Shown: positions 10,722-20,300 of the stretch, piece by piece | Position numbering within the stretch: the first letter of the stretch is position 1 | How the letters are laid out: every line of letters starts with the position of its first letter | DNA from: Colwellia sp. | GTDB taxonomy: Bacteria > Pseudomonadota > Gammaproteobacteria > Enterobacterales > Alteromonadaceae | Length of the DNA: 64,000 bases | Reading direction: 5' to 3' | NCBI GenBank assembly: GCA_013215295.1 | Contig: JABSOZ010000021.1 | Span: 20,031-84,030, forward strand | Translations under genes and position numbers: made by a program | Notes under the pieces: generated by a model | Told to the model about the DNA's origin: nothing | The model's database searches: none | What the model saw: only the letters and a program-made list of their open reading frames with translations

Positions 10722-10972
10722 AAAAAATCCTTATTTTATAATTCACGCTTACAGTAAGTTAATAAAAACCTATGTCTACACTAGAGTCTAATGCAATTTC
10801 GGGTATTTTGACAGCGGCAACTCATTGCCACTAATGATTTGTCAAAAAAACACCTTCATTTTTATTAATATAAATTTCTTTAATATCAATACACTAAACA
10901 CATGTAATTACACATGCGCTTTTGGTACAAAAATTGCTAAATGTTTACTGAATAAAATAATCAGGTGATGAT

Positions 10973-11863
10973 ATGCAAACATTAAATTTAGTAGATAATC
11001 AGGGGGTTGAATTTAACGCTTTTAAAGTGTTCGGCACCCCTAATCACGAGAATTCTAATAGAAAGCTAGCTTTAATGGAACAACTTCAAACTTCATTAGA
11101 GCTTGACCGTTTACTTAATATTTTTGCGATGGAAGCGGCAAAGTATGTAGATTTTTCAGGCTTGTGCTTCAAAAAAGGTGACATTACTGCAGCCATCAGA
11201 GGAAGTAGGCAAGGTAAAAATGAACGTCTTTTTGAATTAAAATTAAATCAAAAGTTTGTTGGCATTTTAACTTATGCAATTAATTCTCCTATCAGTATCA
11301 CAAACTATAAAATACTTAATGAGTTGCATCAGTATTTAATTCATCCTTTAAATAATGCCTTAAATTATCAAGAAGCGTTGCAATTAGCGATGCAGGATGG
11401 ATTAACGTCATTGAATAATCGTCGATGTTTTGATGAGCAATTAAAGCGCGCAATGCACCATGCAAGCCGCCAGCGCAGTAAAGTAGGCCTAATTGTTTGT
11501 GATCTGGATAAGTTTAAATTGATTAACGACACCTATGGTCACAGTATTGGTGATGAAGTATTAATACACTTTTCTCAAGCACTAAAAGAAAGTGTGCGTG
11601 ATTCTGATAGCTTATTTCGTTTTGGTGGCGACGAGTTTTCAATTATTGTTGAAAATGCCACGCTTGATTCTTTATTGGTTATCGAGCAGCGTATATATAA
11701 TGCTATGGCGGATGATCCTTTATTATCAAACTACAAAATGAGTTGTAGCTTAGGCCACACCATTATGAATGGTATGGATACACAAACGAGTTTCTTTGAA
11801 CGAGCTGACAAAGCGCTTTATCAAAGTAAAACATTCAAAGGTCGTAAACTGAGTTTAGTTTAA
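10973..11863 (+). CDS. GGDEF diguanylate cyclase
   Basis: The 296-residue soluble protein ends in a complete GGDEF domain. The signature GGDEF is at 218-222, DLDKFKLINDTYGHSIGDE precedes it, and the inhibitory I-site RDSD at 209-212 sits the canonical five residues before GGDEF. It should make cyclic-di-GMP with product inhibition. The N-terminal 135 residues look like a degenerate GAF-type sensor, with helices and LTYAINSPISITNYKIL, but no family is certain. AGGTGAT precedes the ATG. It is one of two apparently active cyclases in this window. Confidence 0.92.
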   Translation: MQTLNLVDNQGVEFNAFKVFGTPNHENSNRKLALMEQLQTSLELDRLLNIFAMEAAKYVDFSGLCFKKGDITAAIRGSRQGKNERLFELKLNQKFVGILTYAINSPISITNYKILNELHQYLIHPLNNALNYQEALQLAMQDGLTSLNNRRCFDEQLKRAMHHASRQRSKVGLIVCDLDKFKLINDTYGHSIGDEVLIHFSQALKESVRDSDSLFRFGGDEFSIIVENATLDSLLVIEQRIYNAMADDPLLSNYKMSCSLGHTIMNGMDTQTSFFERADKALYQSKTFKGRKLSLV

Positions 11864-11878
11864 GTGGATTAAAGAAAT

Positions 11879-12532
11879 TTAATCTAACTTTTCATCTTCT
11901 GCAAAATAACGTAACGCGAGTCTTTGTTGTTCTGGCGTATTACCAATGAGCAAGCGGCAAAATTTTACCGCTTTGCCGAACTTGTCAAAACCGACAATCG
12001 ATAGTGCTTTTTTAAATGCCCATGATGATAAATCATACGTTTCAATAAAGTGATCAATCGCGATATCTACACTTGGATATGTTACTCCATCAAATAGAAA
12101 CTCAGAGCCAACATAATCAACATCTAACTCTACACTTTCAAGTGATAAAACCCATCCTTGATAGTTCACGCGTTGTTTAGCTATTTCATACATAAGCCAA
12201 GCACTTTTTTGAAAACCAACAAAATTTCCTGTTTCAAACTCGCTATTGGCTAACTCTTCTTGTGTCCAATTAATGCCAATGGCTAAATCTTTTTGATAAG
12301 TCTGCGTTAAAAACCGCTTGACGGCATTTCCAACAGCCCAAATGGAATGTTGTTCTGCTTTTCTTGCTAAAGAAGTACATTCCCGACAACTGGGTACAGA
12401 TAAAGGCGGATGAGAACAATCAAACACGATAAAATATTGATGTGGAAAACTAAAAGTTAATTCAGATGGCTCGCCACAGAACCAACATTCATGGCGATTT
12501 TCAAACGGAATATCAACTAAGGTATGTGCCAT
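11879..12532 (-). CDS. Conserved hypothetical protein with N-terminal cysteine cluster
   Basis: I do not recognise a named family. The 217-residue protein starts with CWFCGEPS (Cys16, Cys19), then Cys39, and CREC (Cys49, Cys52), a spacing suited to one zinc site. The remainder is acidic and helical with no membrane segment. It lies 20 bases downstream of rhlE on the same strand, so the two are probably cotranscribed. A role near RNA or ribosomes is only a guess from that neighbour. Its 3' end is 15 bases from the convergent GGDEF gene. Confidence 0.7.
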   Translation of the reverse strand: MAHTLVDIPFENRHECWFCGEPSELTFSFPHQYFIVFDCSHPPLSVPSCRECTSLARKAEQHSIWAVGNAVKRFLTQTYQKDLAIGINWTQEELANSEFETGNFVGFQKSAWLMYEIAKQRVNYQGWVLSLESVELDVDYVGSEFLFDGVTYPSVDIAIDHFIETYDLSSWAFKKALSIVGFDKFGKAVKFCRLLIGNTPEQQRLALRYFAEDEKLD

Positions 12533-12552
12533 AATAATGTATCAGCTACTGA

Positions 12553-13872
12553 TTATCTTCTTCTACCTGTAGGCGCTGGCTTTGCTTTTTTCGCCACTTT
12601 TGCACGTCGTATAGATGAAGGTTTACTTTCCTCTTTTTTACGGGCAATTAATTGATTTTTCTCTTGTGTAGCTCTATAGCGACTTTTCTTTAATGGCTTA
12701 TCTTCTTTCTCTGCATATTGTGCTGGTAGTGCTCTGTCGAGTTCATAACCAGGAACAATAGTACGTTCGAAAGTACGACCGATTAACGCTTCTATATTTT
12801 CTAGGAATTGCTCGTCTTTAGGACTAACTAATGAAATAGCAGTACCTGATTTTCCAGCACGACCTGTACGGCCAATCCTGTGTATATAATCTTCTGCTAG
12901 GTAGGGTAAATGGAAGTTAACGACATACGGTAAATCTGGAATATCTAAGCCACGAGCTGCAACATCAGTAGCCACTAACACGCGAACTTTTCCTTCAGTA
13001 AATTGCGCTAGTGCTTTATTTCTTGCACCTTGAGTTTTGTCACCGTGACATACAGCTGACTTAATTCCGTCGAGCTTTAATTCTTTCGCGAGTACATTTG
13101 CACTTTCTTTAGTGCCGGCAAAAACGAGTACTTGCTTCCAGTTATTCACGCCTATTAATTCTGACAACAATTCACATTTACGAGTTTCGGAGACCCAATA
13201 AACAGATTGCTTAACCTTACCTGAAGTAGAATTTTGACGAGAAACTTCTAGCGTTTTTGGCGTATTTAATACTTGCTTTGCTAACGTTTTTACTTTATTT
13301 GAAAACGTTGCAGAGAACATTAGCGTTTGATGTTTTTGCTTAATCACACTGATTAATTGCTGAATATCATTTAAGAAACCCATGTCTAACATGCGATCAG
13401 CTTCATCTAAAACAAGAAACTTAACTTGTGATAAGTCAACATTTCTAGCAACTAAGTGCTCAAGTAAACGCCCAGGTGTCGCAACAAGTACATCAACACC
13501 TTGCTTTAACATTTTAGTTTGTGGCGGCATATTTACACCACCATAAACCGCACCACTGCTAAGCGGTAAAAATTCACTATAGGTTTCTATATTACGAGCG
13601 ACTTGTTGAGTAAGCTCTCGCGTAGGCGTCAAAATAAGTGCACGAATGGTCTTAGATGAATTATTATTCGCTGGGATTTTAGCTAAAGCATCTAATATAG
13701 GTAAGCTAAAAGCAGCTGTTTTACCGGTACCTGTTTGCGCACTCGCTAACAAGTCAACACCCGAACGAATAAGCGGAATAGCTTGCTGCTGAACAGGCGT
13801 CAACGTTTTATAACCACAGGCTTTAACGGCCTTTAATAGTTCAGCCGACAACCCAATTGCATCAACACTCAT
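12553..13872 (-). CDS. rhlE: DEAD-box ATP-dependent RNA helicase, RhlE type
   Basis: The 439-residue helicase shows the Q motif near 22-30, the Walker A motif AQTGTGKT at 45-52, PTRELTQQ at 83-90, DEAD at 156-159, SAT at 187-189 and HRIGRTGRAG in the second domain. The last 60 residues are Lys/Arg-rich, as in RhlE proteins, and probably bind RNA. The known role is rRNA and ribosome maturation and mRNA turnover, important in the cold. Assignment to RhlE rather than SrmB or DbpA is by overall pattern. Confidence 0.88.
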   Translation of the reverse strand: MSVDAIGLSAELLKAVKACGYKTLTPVQQQAIPLIRSGVDLLASAQTGTGKTAAFSLPILDALAKIPANNNSSKTIRALILTPTRELTQQVARNIETYSEFLPLSSGAVYGGVNMPPQTKMLKQGVDVLVATPGRLLEHLVARNVDLSQVKFLVLDEADRMLDMGFLNDIQQLISVIKQKHQTLMFSATFSNKVKTLAKQVLNTPKTLEVSRQNSTSGKVKQSVYWVSETRKCELLSELIGVNNWKQVLVFAGTKESANVLAKELKLDGIKSAVCHGDKTQGARNKALAQFTEGKVRVLVATDVAARGLDIPDLPYVVNFHLPYLAEDYIHRIGRTGRAGKSGTAISLVSPKDEQFLENIEALIGRTFERTIVPGYELDRALPAQYAEKEDKPLKKSRYRATQEKNQLIARKKEESKPSSIRRAKVAKKAKPAPTGRRR

Positions 13873-13949
13873 ATATCACCACTTATCAAATAAACGAAAC
13901 CAAAAATTAAGGCGCGCATTCTAGCATAGTTTAATGGTTATTCATCAGA

Positions 13950-15350
13950 CTATTTTTGCCAGATCCCTTTCGTTAAATTAAAACGATTATGTTCACTTGC
14001 ACTCGGTGCATAAGTCGGCAATTTTCCATTATTATGTTGTTGATGATAATCTTGCGTAATACTAACAACCACTTTCGACAACAGTAATAAAGCCGTGACA
14101 TTGACAACAGTCATAAGACCCGTTGTTAAATCAGCTAAAGCAATGACTTGCGGTAAACTTGCCACAGAGCCGAAAATTAACATCGATAAAAAGCCACAAC
14201 GTAAAAACCAATGACCAAGGCGATTATCCATATTTAAATATTTCAAATTATTCTCGGCATAGGCAAAGTTAGCAACAATTGAAGTGAAACCAAAAAGTAG
14301 AATAGCTATGGTAATGAAATCGCTTCCCCATGCTCCTACTTGATAAGCTAAAGCTTGCTGAGTTAATTGAATGCCCTGCGCATCACTACCGGTTTCTTTA
14401 AACAATAGAATAAGAAAAGCGGTACAAGAACAAATAATAATCGTGTCAAAAAACACGGCAAGCATTTGTATGTAACCTTGTGAAACAGGATGAGGGGGGT
14501 GCGGTGATGCCGCAGCAGCGGCATTGGGTGAACTACCCATTCCGGCTTCATTAGAATAAAGCCCGCGTTTTATACCTTGTACAATCGCAGCGCCAACCAA
14601 ACCACCACCCGCTTCTTTTAATCCGAAAGCCGAAGCAAAAATGTCATTGATGATTGCAGGAATTTTCTCTATGTTTAAAAAGATAACGCCTAAGCATACT
14701 AACAAATATGCAAGCCCCATAAAGGGTACGGTTATTTCAGCAAAACGCGCAATATTTTTCAAACCACCAAAAACTATAAATGCAGTACCTATAGTGATAG
14801 CAATGCCTGTATACAAGGGATTAATACCAAAAGAACCATCAAAAGCACTGGTAATAGAGTTAGCTTGTACAGAGCTGAATACAAAACCATAACCAAAAAA
14901 CAAACAGAGAGAAAATGTTACTGCTAGTTTTTTATTCTTCAAACCTTTACTCATGTAATAAGCAGGGCCGCCTCGAAAGTTTCCATTGGCGTCTTTCTCT
15001 TTATAAAGCTGCCCTAAAGCACTTTCTGCAAAAGCAGTTGCCATACCAACTAAAGCAATAAGCCACATCCAAAAAACAGCGCCTGCGCCACCTAATGTGA
15101 TAGCAACCGCAACGCCCATTAAATTTCCGGTACCTACACGGGCGGCAAGCGATGTACATAAGGCTTGAAAAGAAGAGATCCCTTGGCTGTCAGATTTTCG
15201 ACTTAACTTTAGCAAGGTAAACATGTGGGTAAAACGCGTTATTTGTAGGAACTTCAATCGCCAAGTAAACCAAATACCGCAACCGGTGAGTAAATAGATA
15301 AGGATGCTTCCCCATAGATAACCATTAATTGTTCCTATCCATTGTTCCAT
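13950..15350 (-). CDS. Sodium:alanine/glycine symporter (AGCS family)
   Basis: The 466-residue integral membrane protein has about 11 hydrophobic segments. AGCS hallmarks include TSLAARVGTGNLMGVAVAI near residue 67 and GIKRGLYSNEAGMGSSPNAAA near residue 260. It imports alanine or glycine with sodium, fitting a marine organism. The ATG at 15350 is preferred over the adjoining TTG at 15353. It is followed by its own AT-rich gap and is not in an obvious operon. Confidence 0.92.
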   Translation of the reverse strand: MEQWIGTINGYLWGSILIYLLTGCGIWFTWRLKFLQITRFTHMFTLLKLSRKSDSQGISSFQALCTSLAARVGTGNLMGVAVAITLGGAGAVFWMWLIALVGMATAFAESALGQLYKEKDANGNFRGGPAYYMSKGLKNKKLAVTFSLCLFFGYGFVFSSVQANSITSAFDGSFGINPLYTGIAITIGTAFIVFGGLKNIARFAEITVPFMGLAYLLVCLGVIFLNIEKIPAIINDIFASAFGLKEAGGGLVGAAIVQGIKRGLYSNEAGMGSSPNAAAAASPHPPHPVSQGYIQMLAVFFDTIIICSCTAFLILLFKETGSDAQGIQLTQQALAYQVGAWGSDFITIAILLFGFTSIVANFAYAENNLKYLNMDNRLGHWFLRCGFLSMLIFGSVASLPQVIALADLTTGLMTVVNVTALLLLSKVVVSITQDYHQQHNNGKLPTYAPSASEHNRFNLTKGIWQK

Positions 15351-15442
15351 CAAAATATTTTCTCAGCTTTTTATTATTATTGTGAATTATCATAACAAAC
15401 AAAACGATAAGTGCGTTAGGCTCTATTAGCCTTAAACAAAAA

Positions 15443-15464
15443 AACCCGTGACATGTCACGGGTT
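15443..15464 (-). terminator. Rho-independent terminator after pntB
   Basis: The stem AACCCGTGAC with GTCACGGGTT (perfect 10 bp, loop AT) lies 24 bases beyond the pntB stop. On the minus strand it is followed by a T run. Confidence 0.82.
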
Positions 15465-15487
15465 AATTTCATTTAATACAGATTAAA

Positions 15488-16891
15488 TTACAACGCTTTA
15501 AATATTTGCTCGACGCTATCTTTTGCATCTCCGAATAACATTTGCGTATTATCTTTAAAAAACAACGGATTTTGAACACCCGCATACCCTGTATTCATTG
15601 AACGTTTAAAAACAATAACTTGTTTTGCATTCCACACCTCTAATACTGGCATACCCGCGATTGGACTAGTTGGGTCTTCAGCAGCAGCTGGGTTAACTGT
15701 GTCATTTGCACCAATAACCAGAACCACATCAGTCTTAGGGAAGTCGTCGTTAATTTCGTCCATACCTAAGACGATATCGTATGGCACTCTTGCTTCCGCC
15801 AATAAAACATTCATATGTCCCGGTAGCCGCCCTGCCACAGGGTGAATAGCAAAACGAACGTCAATACCTTTATTTTTCAATGCTTGAGTCATTTCATAAA
15901 CAGGATACTGCGCTTGCGCAACTGCCATGCCATAACCGGGCGTGATAATAACGGATTTTGCACCACACAAGATATCTGCCACAGTTTCAGCATTTACTTC
16001 AAAGTGATCGCCATAATCGGTATCGTTATCAATCACAACATCAGTACCGAAACCGCCAGCAATAACACTGATAAATGAACGATTCATCGCTTTACACATA
16101 ATGTATGAAAGAATCGCACCTGATGAACCAACCAATGCACCTGTAACAATCAATAAATCGTTGTTAAGCATAAACCCTGCGGCTGCGGCTGCCCAACCAG
16201 AATAAGAATTAAGCATTGATACAACAACTGGCATGTCTGCCCCACCAATTGAAGCGACTAAGTGCCAACCAAATACAAGCGCAATTAACGTCATTAAGTA
16301 CAATGCACTTGCATTGCCATCACTCTGGACAAAACTAATCAGTAAAATAAAAGTGACAACACCCGCGACTAAATTTAATTTATGACGATGAGGTAACATC
16401 AAAGCTGAAGAACTAATAACGCCTCGTAATTTAGCAAAGGCAACAATTGAACCGGTAAAGGTAACAGCCCCAATGAAAACACCTAAAAAGACTTCAACTA
16501 AATGAATGTTTGTCGCCATCTGTTGAGTATCAGTAAAGTTAGCGGTTAACGAATGATCCATTTCAAAATAACTGTTAAAACCAACTAATACTGCCGCCAA
16601 ACCAACAAAACTATGCAATATGGCCACAAGCTCTGGCATTTGCGTCATTTCGACTTTTCTTGCTAAATGTAAACCAATAAATGCGCCTACCGACATAGCA
16701 ATGAATATCATTAAAACATTATCAACACGCGGATCAGCAATGGTTGCGATTAAAGCAATAGCCATACCCGTGATCCCATACCAATTACCCGTTTCAGCCG
16801 TTTCTTGTTTGCTTAAGCTAGAAAGACTAAAAATAAATAATAATGCAGCAACAATATAAGCTGCACTAATTAACCCTTGAGAAAATTCCAT
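15488..16891 (-). CDS. pntB: NAD(P) transhydrogenase subunit beta
   Basis: The 467-residue membrane subunit has about nine transmembrane helices, then a C-terminal NADP(H)-binding domain III that begins around [37 protein letters not shown] and [19 protein letters not shown] are typical dIII motifs. With PntA it uses the proton gradient to drive hydride transfer from NADH to NADP+. The ATG at 16891, behind a GGGA site, replaces the TTG one codon upstream. It starts 12 bases after pntA. Confidence 0.96.
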   Translation of the reverse strand: MEFSQGLISAAYIVAALLFIFSLSSLSKQETAETGNWYGITGMAIALIATIADPRVDNVLMIFIAMSVGAFIGLHLARKVEMTQMPELVAILHSFVGLAAVLVGFNSYFEMDHSLTANFTDTQQMATNIHLVEVFLGVFIGAVTFTGSIVAFAKLRGVISSSALMLPHRHKLNLVAGVVTFILLISFVQSDGNASALYLMTLIALVFGWHLVASIGGADMPVVVSMLNSYSGWAAAAAGFMLNNDLLIVTGALVGSSGAILSYIMCKAMNRSFISVIAGGFGTDVVIDNDTDYGDHFEVNAETVADILCGAKSVIITPGYGMAVAQAQYPVYEMTQALKNKGIDVRFAIHPVAGRLPGHMNVLLAEARVPYDIVLGMDEINDDFPKTDVVLVIGANDTVNPAAAEDPTSPIAGMPVLEVWNAKQVIVFKRSMNTGYAGVQNPLFFKDNTQMLFGDAKDSVEQIFKAL

Positions 16892-16902
16892 CAATGCGTC
16901 CC

Positions 16903-18438
16903 TTATCTTCTAAACATTTTTAACATACGTTTGGTCACTACAAAGCCACCAACAATATTTATTGTGGCAATAAGCACCGCAATCCCCGCAAGTATTTGCA
17001 CCACCAAATTGTCTTGCCCTATTTGTAATAAAGCGCCGACAATAATAATGCCTGAAATAGCATTGGTAACACTCATTAAAGGCGTATGTAGTGAATGACT
17101 GACATTCCACACCACGTTGTAACCAATCACACAGGAAAGCACAAAAACAGTAAAGTGCGATAAGAAATCAGCAGGAGCAACACTTGCTACCCATGCAAAT
17201 AATAAAGCGCCGATGCCCATAAAAATATGCTTTTTAGTTTGTGATACAGGTTTTGCTTTCTCAACAACCGCTTTAACTTTGACTGGAGCCGGTTGAGCGG
17301 GAGCAGCACTTACTTGTATTGGTGGAGGTGGAAAGGTAATTTCATCAGCATTCACAACTGTCATATTACGTACGACTTGATCATCGAAGTCTACGGTGAT
17401 TGTGCCATCTTTTTCCGGACAAACTAACTTAACTAAGTTAACCAAATTATTTGAATAAAGCTGTGAGGATTGATTAGGTAAACGCGAAACTAAATCTGTG
17501 TAACCAATAATTTTAACGCCATTAATATTAGCAACCTTCCCCGCTACGGTAAGTTCACAATTACCACCGCCAGCTGCTGCTAAATCTACAATAATTGAAC
17601 CGGTTTTCATTGAATGAACCATAGCTTCAGTGATTAACTTAGGTGCAGGTTTTCCAGGGATCATCGCAGTAGTGATAATGATATCAACATCTTTTGCTTG
17701 TTCAGCAAAGAGTGCCATTTCCGCATCTATAAATGCTTTACTCATTTCTTTTGCGTAACCATCACCTGAGCCAGTATCTTCGGGTTCTTCATAATCTAAT
17801 TCAAGAAATTCAGCCCCCATACTTTCAATTTGTTCTTTCACTTCTGGGCGTGTATCAAAAGCACGTACGATTGCCCCCAAACTTCCGGCGGTACCAATAG
17901 CTGCAAGACCTGCAACGCCAGCACCAATAATCATTACCTTCGCAGGTGGCATTTTACCTGCAGCGGTAATTTGTCCGGTAAGAAAGCGACCAAAATGATG
18001 AGTCGCTTCAATAACGGCGCGATAACCTGCAATATTTGCCATAGAACTAAGTGCGTCCATTGACTGAGAGCGCGTCATACGAGGTACCATTTCCATGGCA
18101 AAGGTTGTAATAGATTTTGCGCGTAACGCTTCAAGTAATTCAGGACTTTGCGCTGGGGCAATAAAACTAATTAAGTGCGCACCATCTTTCATTAGAGAAA
18201 CTTCATCAAGCGTTGGAGCATTCACCTTAAAAATAATATCTGATTGCAAACATACTTTTTTAGTGACAAGTGAAGCTTCAGCATCAAGAAATTCTTGATC
18301 AGTAAAACTCGCTTTAGTACCGGCCCCTTTTTGTACTTGAACGCTAAAGCCTAATTTAAGTAGTTCACTTACCGAGGTTGGTGAAGCTGCTACTCGATTT
18401 TCTCCTGACAACGATTCCTTAGGTATTCCAATATTCAT
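16903..18438 (-). CDS. pntA: NAD(P) transhydrogenase subunit alpha
   Basis: The 511-residue subunit has an N-terminal NAD(H)-binding domain I. It starts [20 protein letters not shown], and the Rossmann loop [22 protein letters not shown] lies near residue 165. A Pro/Ala linker near 375-395 and four C-terminal membrane helices follow, as in the E. coli two-subunit enzyme. AAGGTGG precedes the ATG. About 330 bases upstream hold no gene. Confidence 0.96.
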   Translation of the reverse strand: MNIGIPKESLSGENRVAASPTSVSELLKLGFSVQVQKGAGTKASFTDQEFLDAEASLVTKKVCLQSDIIFKVNAPTLDEVSLMKDGAHLISFIAPAQSPELLEALRAKSITTFAMEMVPRMTRSQSMDALSSMANIAGYRAVIEATHHFGRFLTGQITAAGKMPPAKVMIIGAGVAGLAAIGTAGSLGAIVRAFDTRPEVKEQIESMGAEFLELDYEEPEDTGSGDGYAKEMSKAFIDAEMALFAEQAKDVDIIITTAMIPGKPAPKLITEAMVHSMKTGSIIVDLAAAGGGNCELTVAGKVANINGVKIIGYTDLVSRLPNQSSQLYSNNLVNLVKLVCPEKDGTITVDFDDQVVRNMTVVNADEITFPPPPIQVSAAPAQPAPVKVKAVVEKAKPVSQTKKHIFMGIGALLFAWVASVAPADFLSHFTVFVLSCVIGYNVVWNVSHSLHTPLMSVTNAISGIIIVGALLQIGQDNLVVQILAGIAVLIATINIVGGFVVTKRMLKMFRR

Positions 18439-18760
18439 AAGCCACCTTGATTAAAGGTTACACTTTCACCATAAACTAAGGCGATGTTGTAACGTATTAT
18501 TTTTATTATCGGTTTTATAATTTAATTGTTATGATTAATGTTTTACCATTAATCGAATGAATTTCATACACCTAAAAGCAATAACGAATATTATCTTCAG
18601 AAATAAAGGCAACAACACCCAAGTGATATCTTTTATAAGTGAAAGTAAAGTTAATGAGCAGTGATCACAAAGGTCACACTTATTTCGTTTTATTCCAGCT
18701 CTTCCTCCCCCACCAAATAATCTATAAAAACAGCTTATTTAAAAATAAATAAAATATCTA
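18439..18760. other. Intergenic stretch upstream of pntA and of the ECF-like cassette
   Basis: I see no gene, tRNA or terminator here. It must hold the pntAB promoter on the minus strand. A partly symmetrical GTGATCACAAAGGTCACAC is near 18660, possibly a regulator site, but the spacing does not fit a CRP box. Confidence 0.5.
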
Positions 18761-18787
18761 TCAACCTTTCGCTTTTAATCACGTATT
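18761..18787 (+). promoter_or_regulatory. ECF-sigma-type promoter, copy 1
   Basis: TCAACC (18761-18766), 15 bases, then CGTATT (18782-18787). The pattern recurs with exactly the same spacing at 20175 and 21860, each preceded by an AAAATAAAT block. CAACC as -35 and CGTA as -10 are the kind of elements ECF sigma factors read. This copy precedes a wrecked sigma-like frame and the DUF4097-like gene. Confidence 0.62.
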
Positions 18788-18794
18788 AATAACT

Positions 18795-19169
18795 ATGAAA
18801 ACAAAAATCACCGTGAAACTTAACGTTAAAGCTAAGTAATAGGAACGACAAGTCAAAGCAGGTCAGCTAGATAAGCTTGCGCCACTATTTGAAAATAATA
18901 AGGTACAACTTTTTAATTACTTTCTGCGTTCAGGTAATAACCGTGCGTTAAGTGAAGAGTTTGAGACTCAGCAGCAAAATGCTCTTTTTAATCAATCTTT
19001 AGCCATTGCTGAAGAAAACTTATTAGTACAAATAGAGCTGTGTCGCTTGCTGCTAAATTATGGCTCTGTCGATATTAAAAAATTATTAACCGAACAAAGC
19101 AACCAACAACAATTAAAACCAGAAGTACGAGAATTTATTAAAGCGCAACTAATGGCTTCATATATTTAG
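18795..19169 (+). pseudogene. Remnant of an ECF RNA polymerase sigma factor, apparently fused to an anti-sigma tail
   Basis: One frame runs from an ATG at 18795, meets TAA TAG at 18837-18842, and then stays open for 108 codons to 19169 without any ATG until the last few residues. The first part reads ERQVKAGQLDKLAPLFE and then LFNYFLRSGNNRALSEE, which resembles region 2 of ECF sigma factors (the QLDxLAPLFExY...LFNYFxRxxGNRALSED pattern). After ALSEE the sequence departs from sigma and becomes helical (SLAIAEENLLVQIELCRLLL), perhaps the end of a downstream anti-sigma gene joined by deletion. Sigma homology is from memory of the family; the fusion is inference. No working start is visible. Confidence 0.55.
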
Positions 19170-19190
19170 TTTTATCCTTAGGAGTAACCC

Positions 19191-20048
19191 ATGAAAAAAT
19201 TATCATTAACCTTATCTTTAACATTCGCGGCCATGTTAACTGGCAGCATGCAATTAGCTAACGCAGCAGAAAAAAGTTATAGCTTAGCTTTATCTAAACC
19301 TGGAGAGCCTGTTTCAATAGACATTGAAATATACCGAGGAAGTATTACTCTTGTCGGCTATAAAGGAGACACCATCGAAATAAGTGCAAAAACATCGATA
19401 TATTCAGGTAAGGATAAAGACCTTAAAAAGGTAACGGCAAAAATAAACCCGAATACATCGACGAGATCTACTAAAGGCTTGAAGAGTGTAAAAAGCCCAT
19501 CAATGCGATTAGAGATTGAAGAGAAAAATAATGAAGTTGAAATTAGCAGTGAAGTTTCAAATCAACATATTGATTTAGTCATAAAAGTGCCACAGCGTTC
19601 ATCATTAGAAATCGATCTGTATAAAGGTGGGGATATTAATATCGATGGCATTAGCGGTGGTTTAGAACTTGAAGCGTACCAAGGTATGATAATAGCAAAA
19701 AATATTTCAGGCCCCATTGTTGCAGAAACGGCGCGCACTGATATTGTTGTTAGCTTTGCTGATTTGGCTAAGACAAGCCCTTCCTCATTAACAAGCCATT
19801 TGGGAAATATTGATATTACCTTAGCAAAAAAAGTGGCTGCAAATATAAATGTACAAACCTATCAAGGTGAAGTGTTTTCAGGAATCGATAAAGACTTTGT
19901 GGTAATTGATGAAATTAAGAAAAACAAAAAAGGTAAAAAACAAAAAGTAGTACTTGGCGGTATAATGCAGGCAAAAGTTAATGGTGGCGGACAAGCGTTA
20001 TCATTAATTAGTTATAGCGGTAATTTGTATATCCGAAAAGCAAAATAG
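19191..20048 (+). CDS. Secreted DUF4097-like beta-strand protein
   Basis: The 285-residue protein has a Sec signal peptide ending near ANA-A (residue 25). The rest is a run of short strands of the type found in DUF4097/adhesin-head proteins: VSIDIEIYRGSITLVGYKGD, then SSLEIDLYKGGDINIDGISG and GGLELEAYQGMIIAKNISG. Such proteins often follow an ECF sigma and anti-sigma pair, which fits the sigma remnant ending 21 bases upstream. GGAGTAACCC precedes the ATG. Function is unknown; a periplasmic or surface scaffold is likely. A terminator follows. Confidence 0.68.
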   Translation: MKKLSLTLSLTFAAMLTGSMQLANAAEKSYSLALSKPGEPVSIDIEIYRGSITLVGYKGDTIEISAKTSIYSGKDKDLKKVTAKINPNTSTRSTKGLKSVKSPSMRLEIEEKNNEVEISSEVSNQHIDLVIKVPQRSSLEIDLYKGGDINIDGISGGLELEAYQGMIIAKNISGPIVAETARTDIVVSFADLAKTSPSSLTSHLGNIDITLAKKVAANINVQTYQGEVFSGIDKDFVVIDEIKKNKKGKKQKVVLGGIMQAKVNGGGQALSLISYSGNLYIRKAK

Positions 20049-20080
20049 TGATATCGCAGTAGATTGTTTATTCCTTTTCG

Positions 20081-20104
20081 AAGAAGCCTTATGGCTTCTT
20101 TTTT
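20081..20104 (+). terminator. Rho-independent terminator after the DUF4097-like gene
   Basis: The stem AAGAAGCC with GGCTTCTT (8 bp, loop TTAT) is followed by TTTTA, 33 bases after the stop. Confidence 0.78.
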
Positions 20105-20174
20105 ATTTTCCTTCTTTAAAATCTCCCATCAAACATTCAATAAAATACTTTTATTGAAAATAAATAAATCTTTA

Positions 20175-20201
20175 TCAACCTTTTCCCAAAAATTACGTAT
20201 T
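20175..20201 (+). promoter_or_regulatory. ECF-sigma-type promoter, copy 2
   Basis: TCAACC (20175-20180), 15 bases, then CGTATT (20196-20201), about 100 bases before the serine hydrolase ATG at 20301. The flanks are near-identical to copy 1, including AAAATAAATAAA before it and ATAAAACAAAAA after it. Confidence 0.62.
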
Positions 20202-20300
20202 AGTCATTATAAAACAAAAAAATTTAATTCACTCGATGTTTCAAACCGATGAATTATCGCTTACACCTATTGACTAATAATCTGAGATTCACACACAACT

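Noticed and set aside
11867..11884. Terminator between the GGDEF gene and the cysteine-cluster protein
   Set aside because: The stem is only seven A/T-rich pairs and overlaps the stop codon region; too weak to call.
18655..18690. CRP-like site before pntA
   Set aside because: The half-sites GTGA and TCAC are nine rather than six bases apart.
18795..18839. 14-codon peptide MKTKITVKLNVKAK as a real small gene
   Set aside because: Its ATG falls in sequence homologous to non-coding sequence after cassette copy 2 (ATATAAAAC in place of ATATGAAAAC type sequence) and it has no ribosome site.
20064..20252. 62-codon open frame after the DUF4097-like gene
   Set aside because: It runs through a terminator and the second ECF-type cassette; it is explained by AT-rich non-coding sequence.
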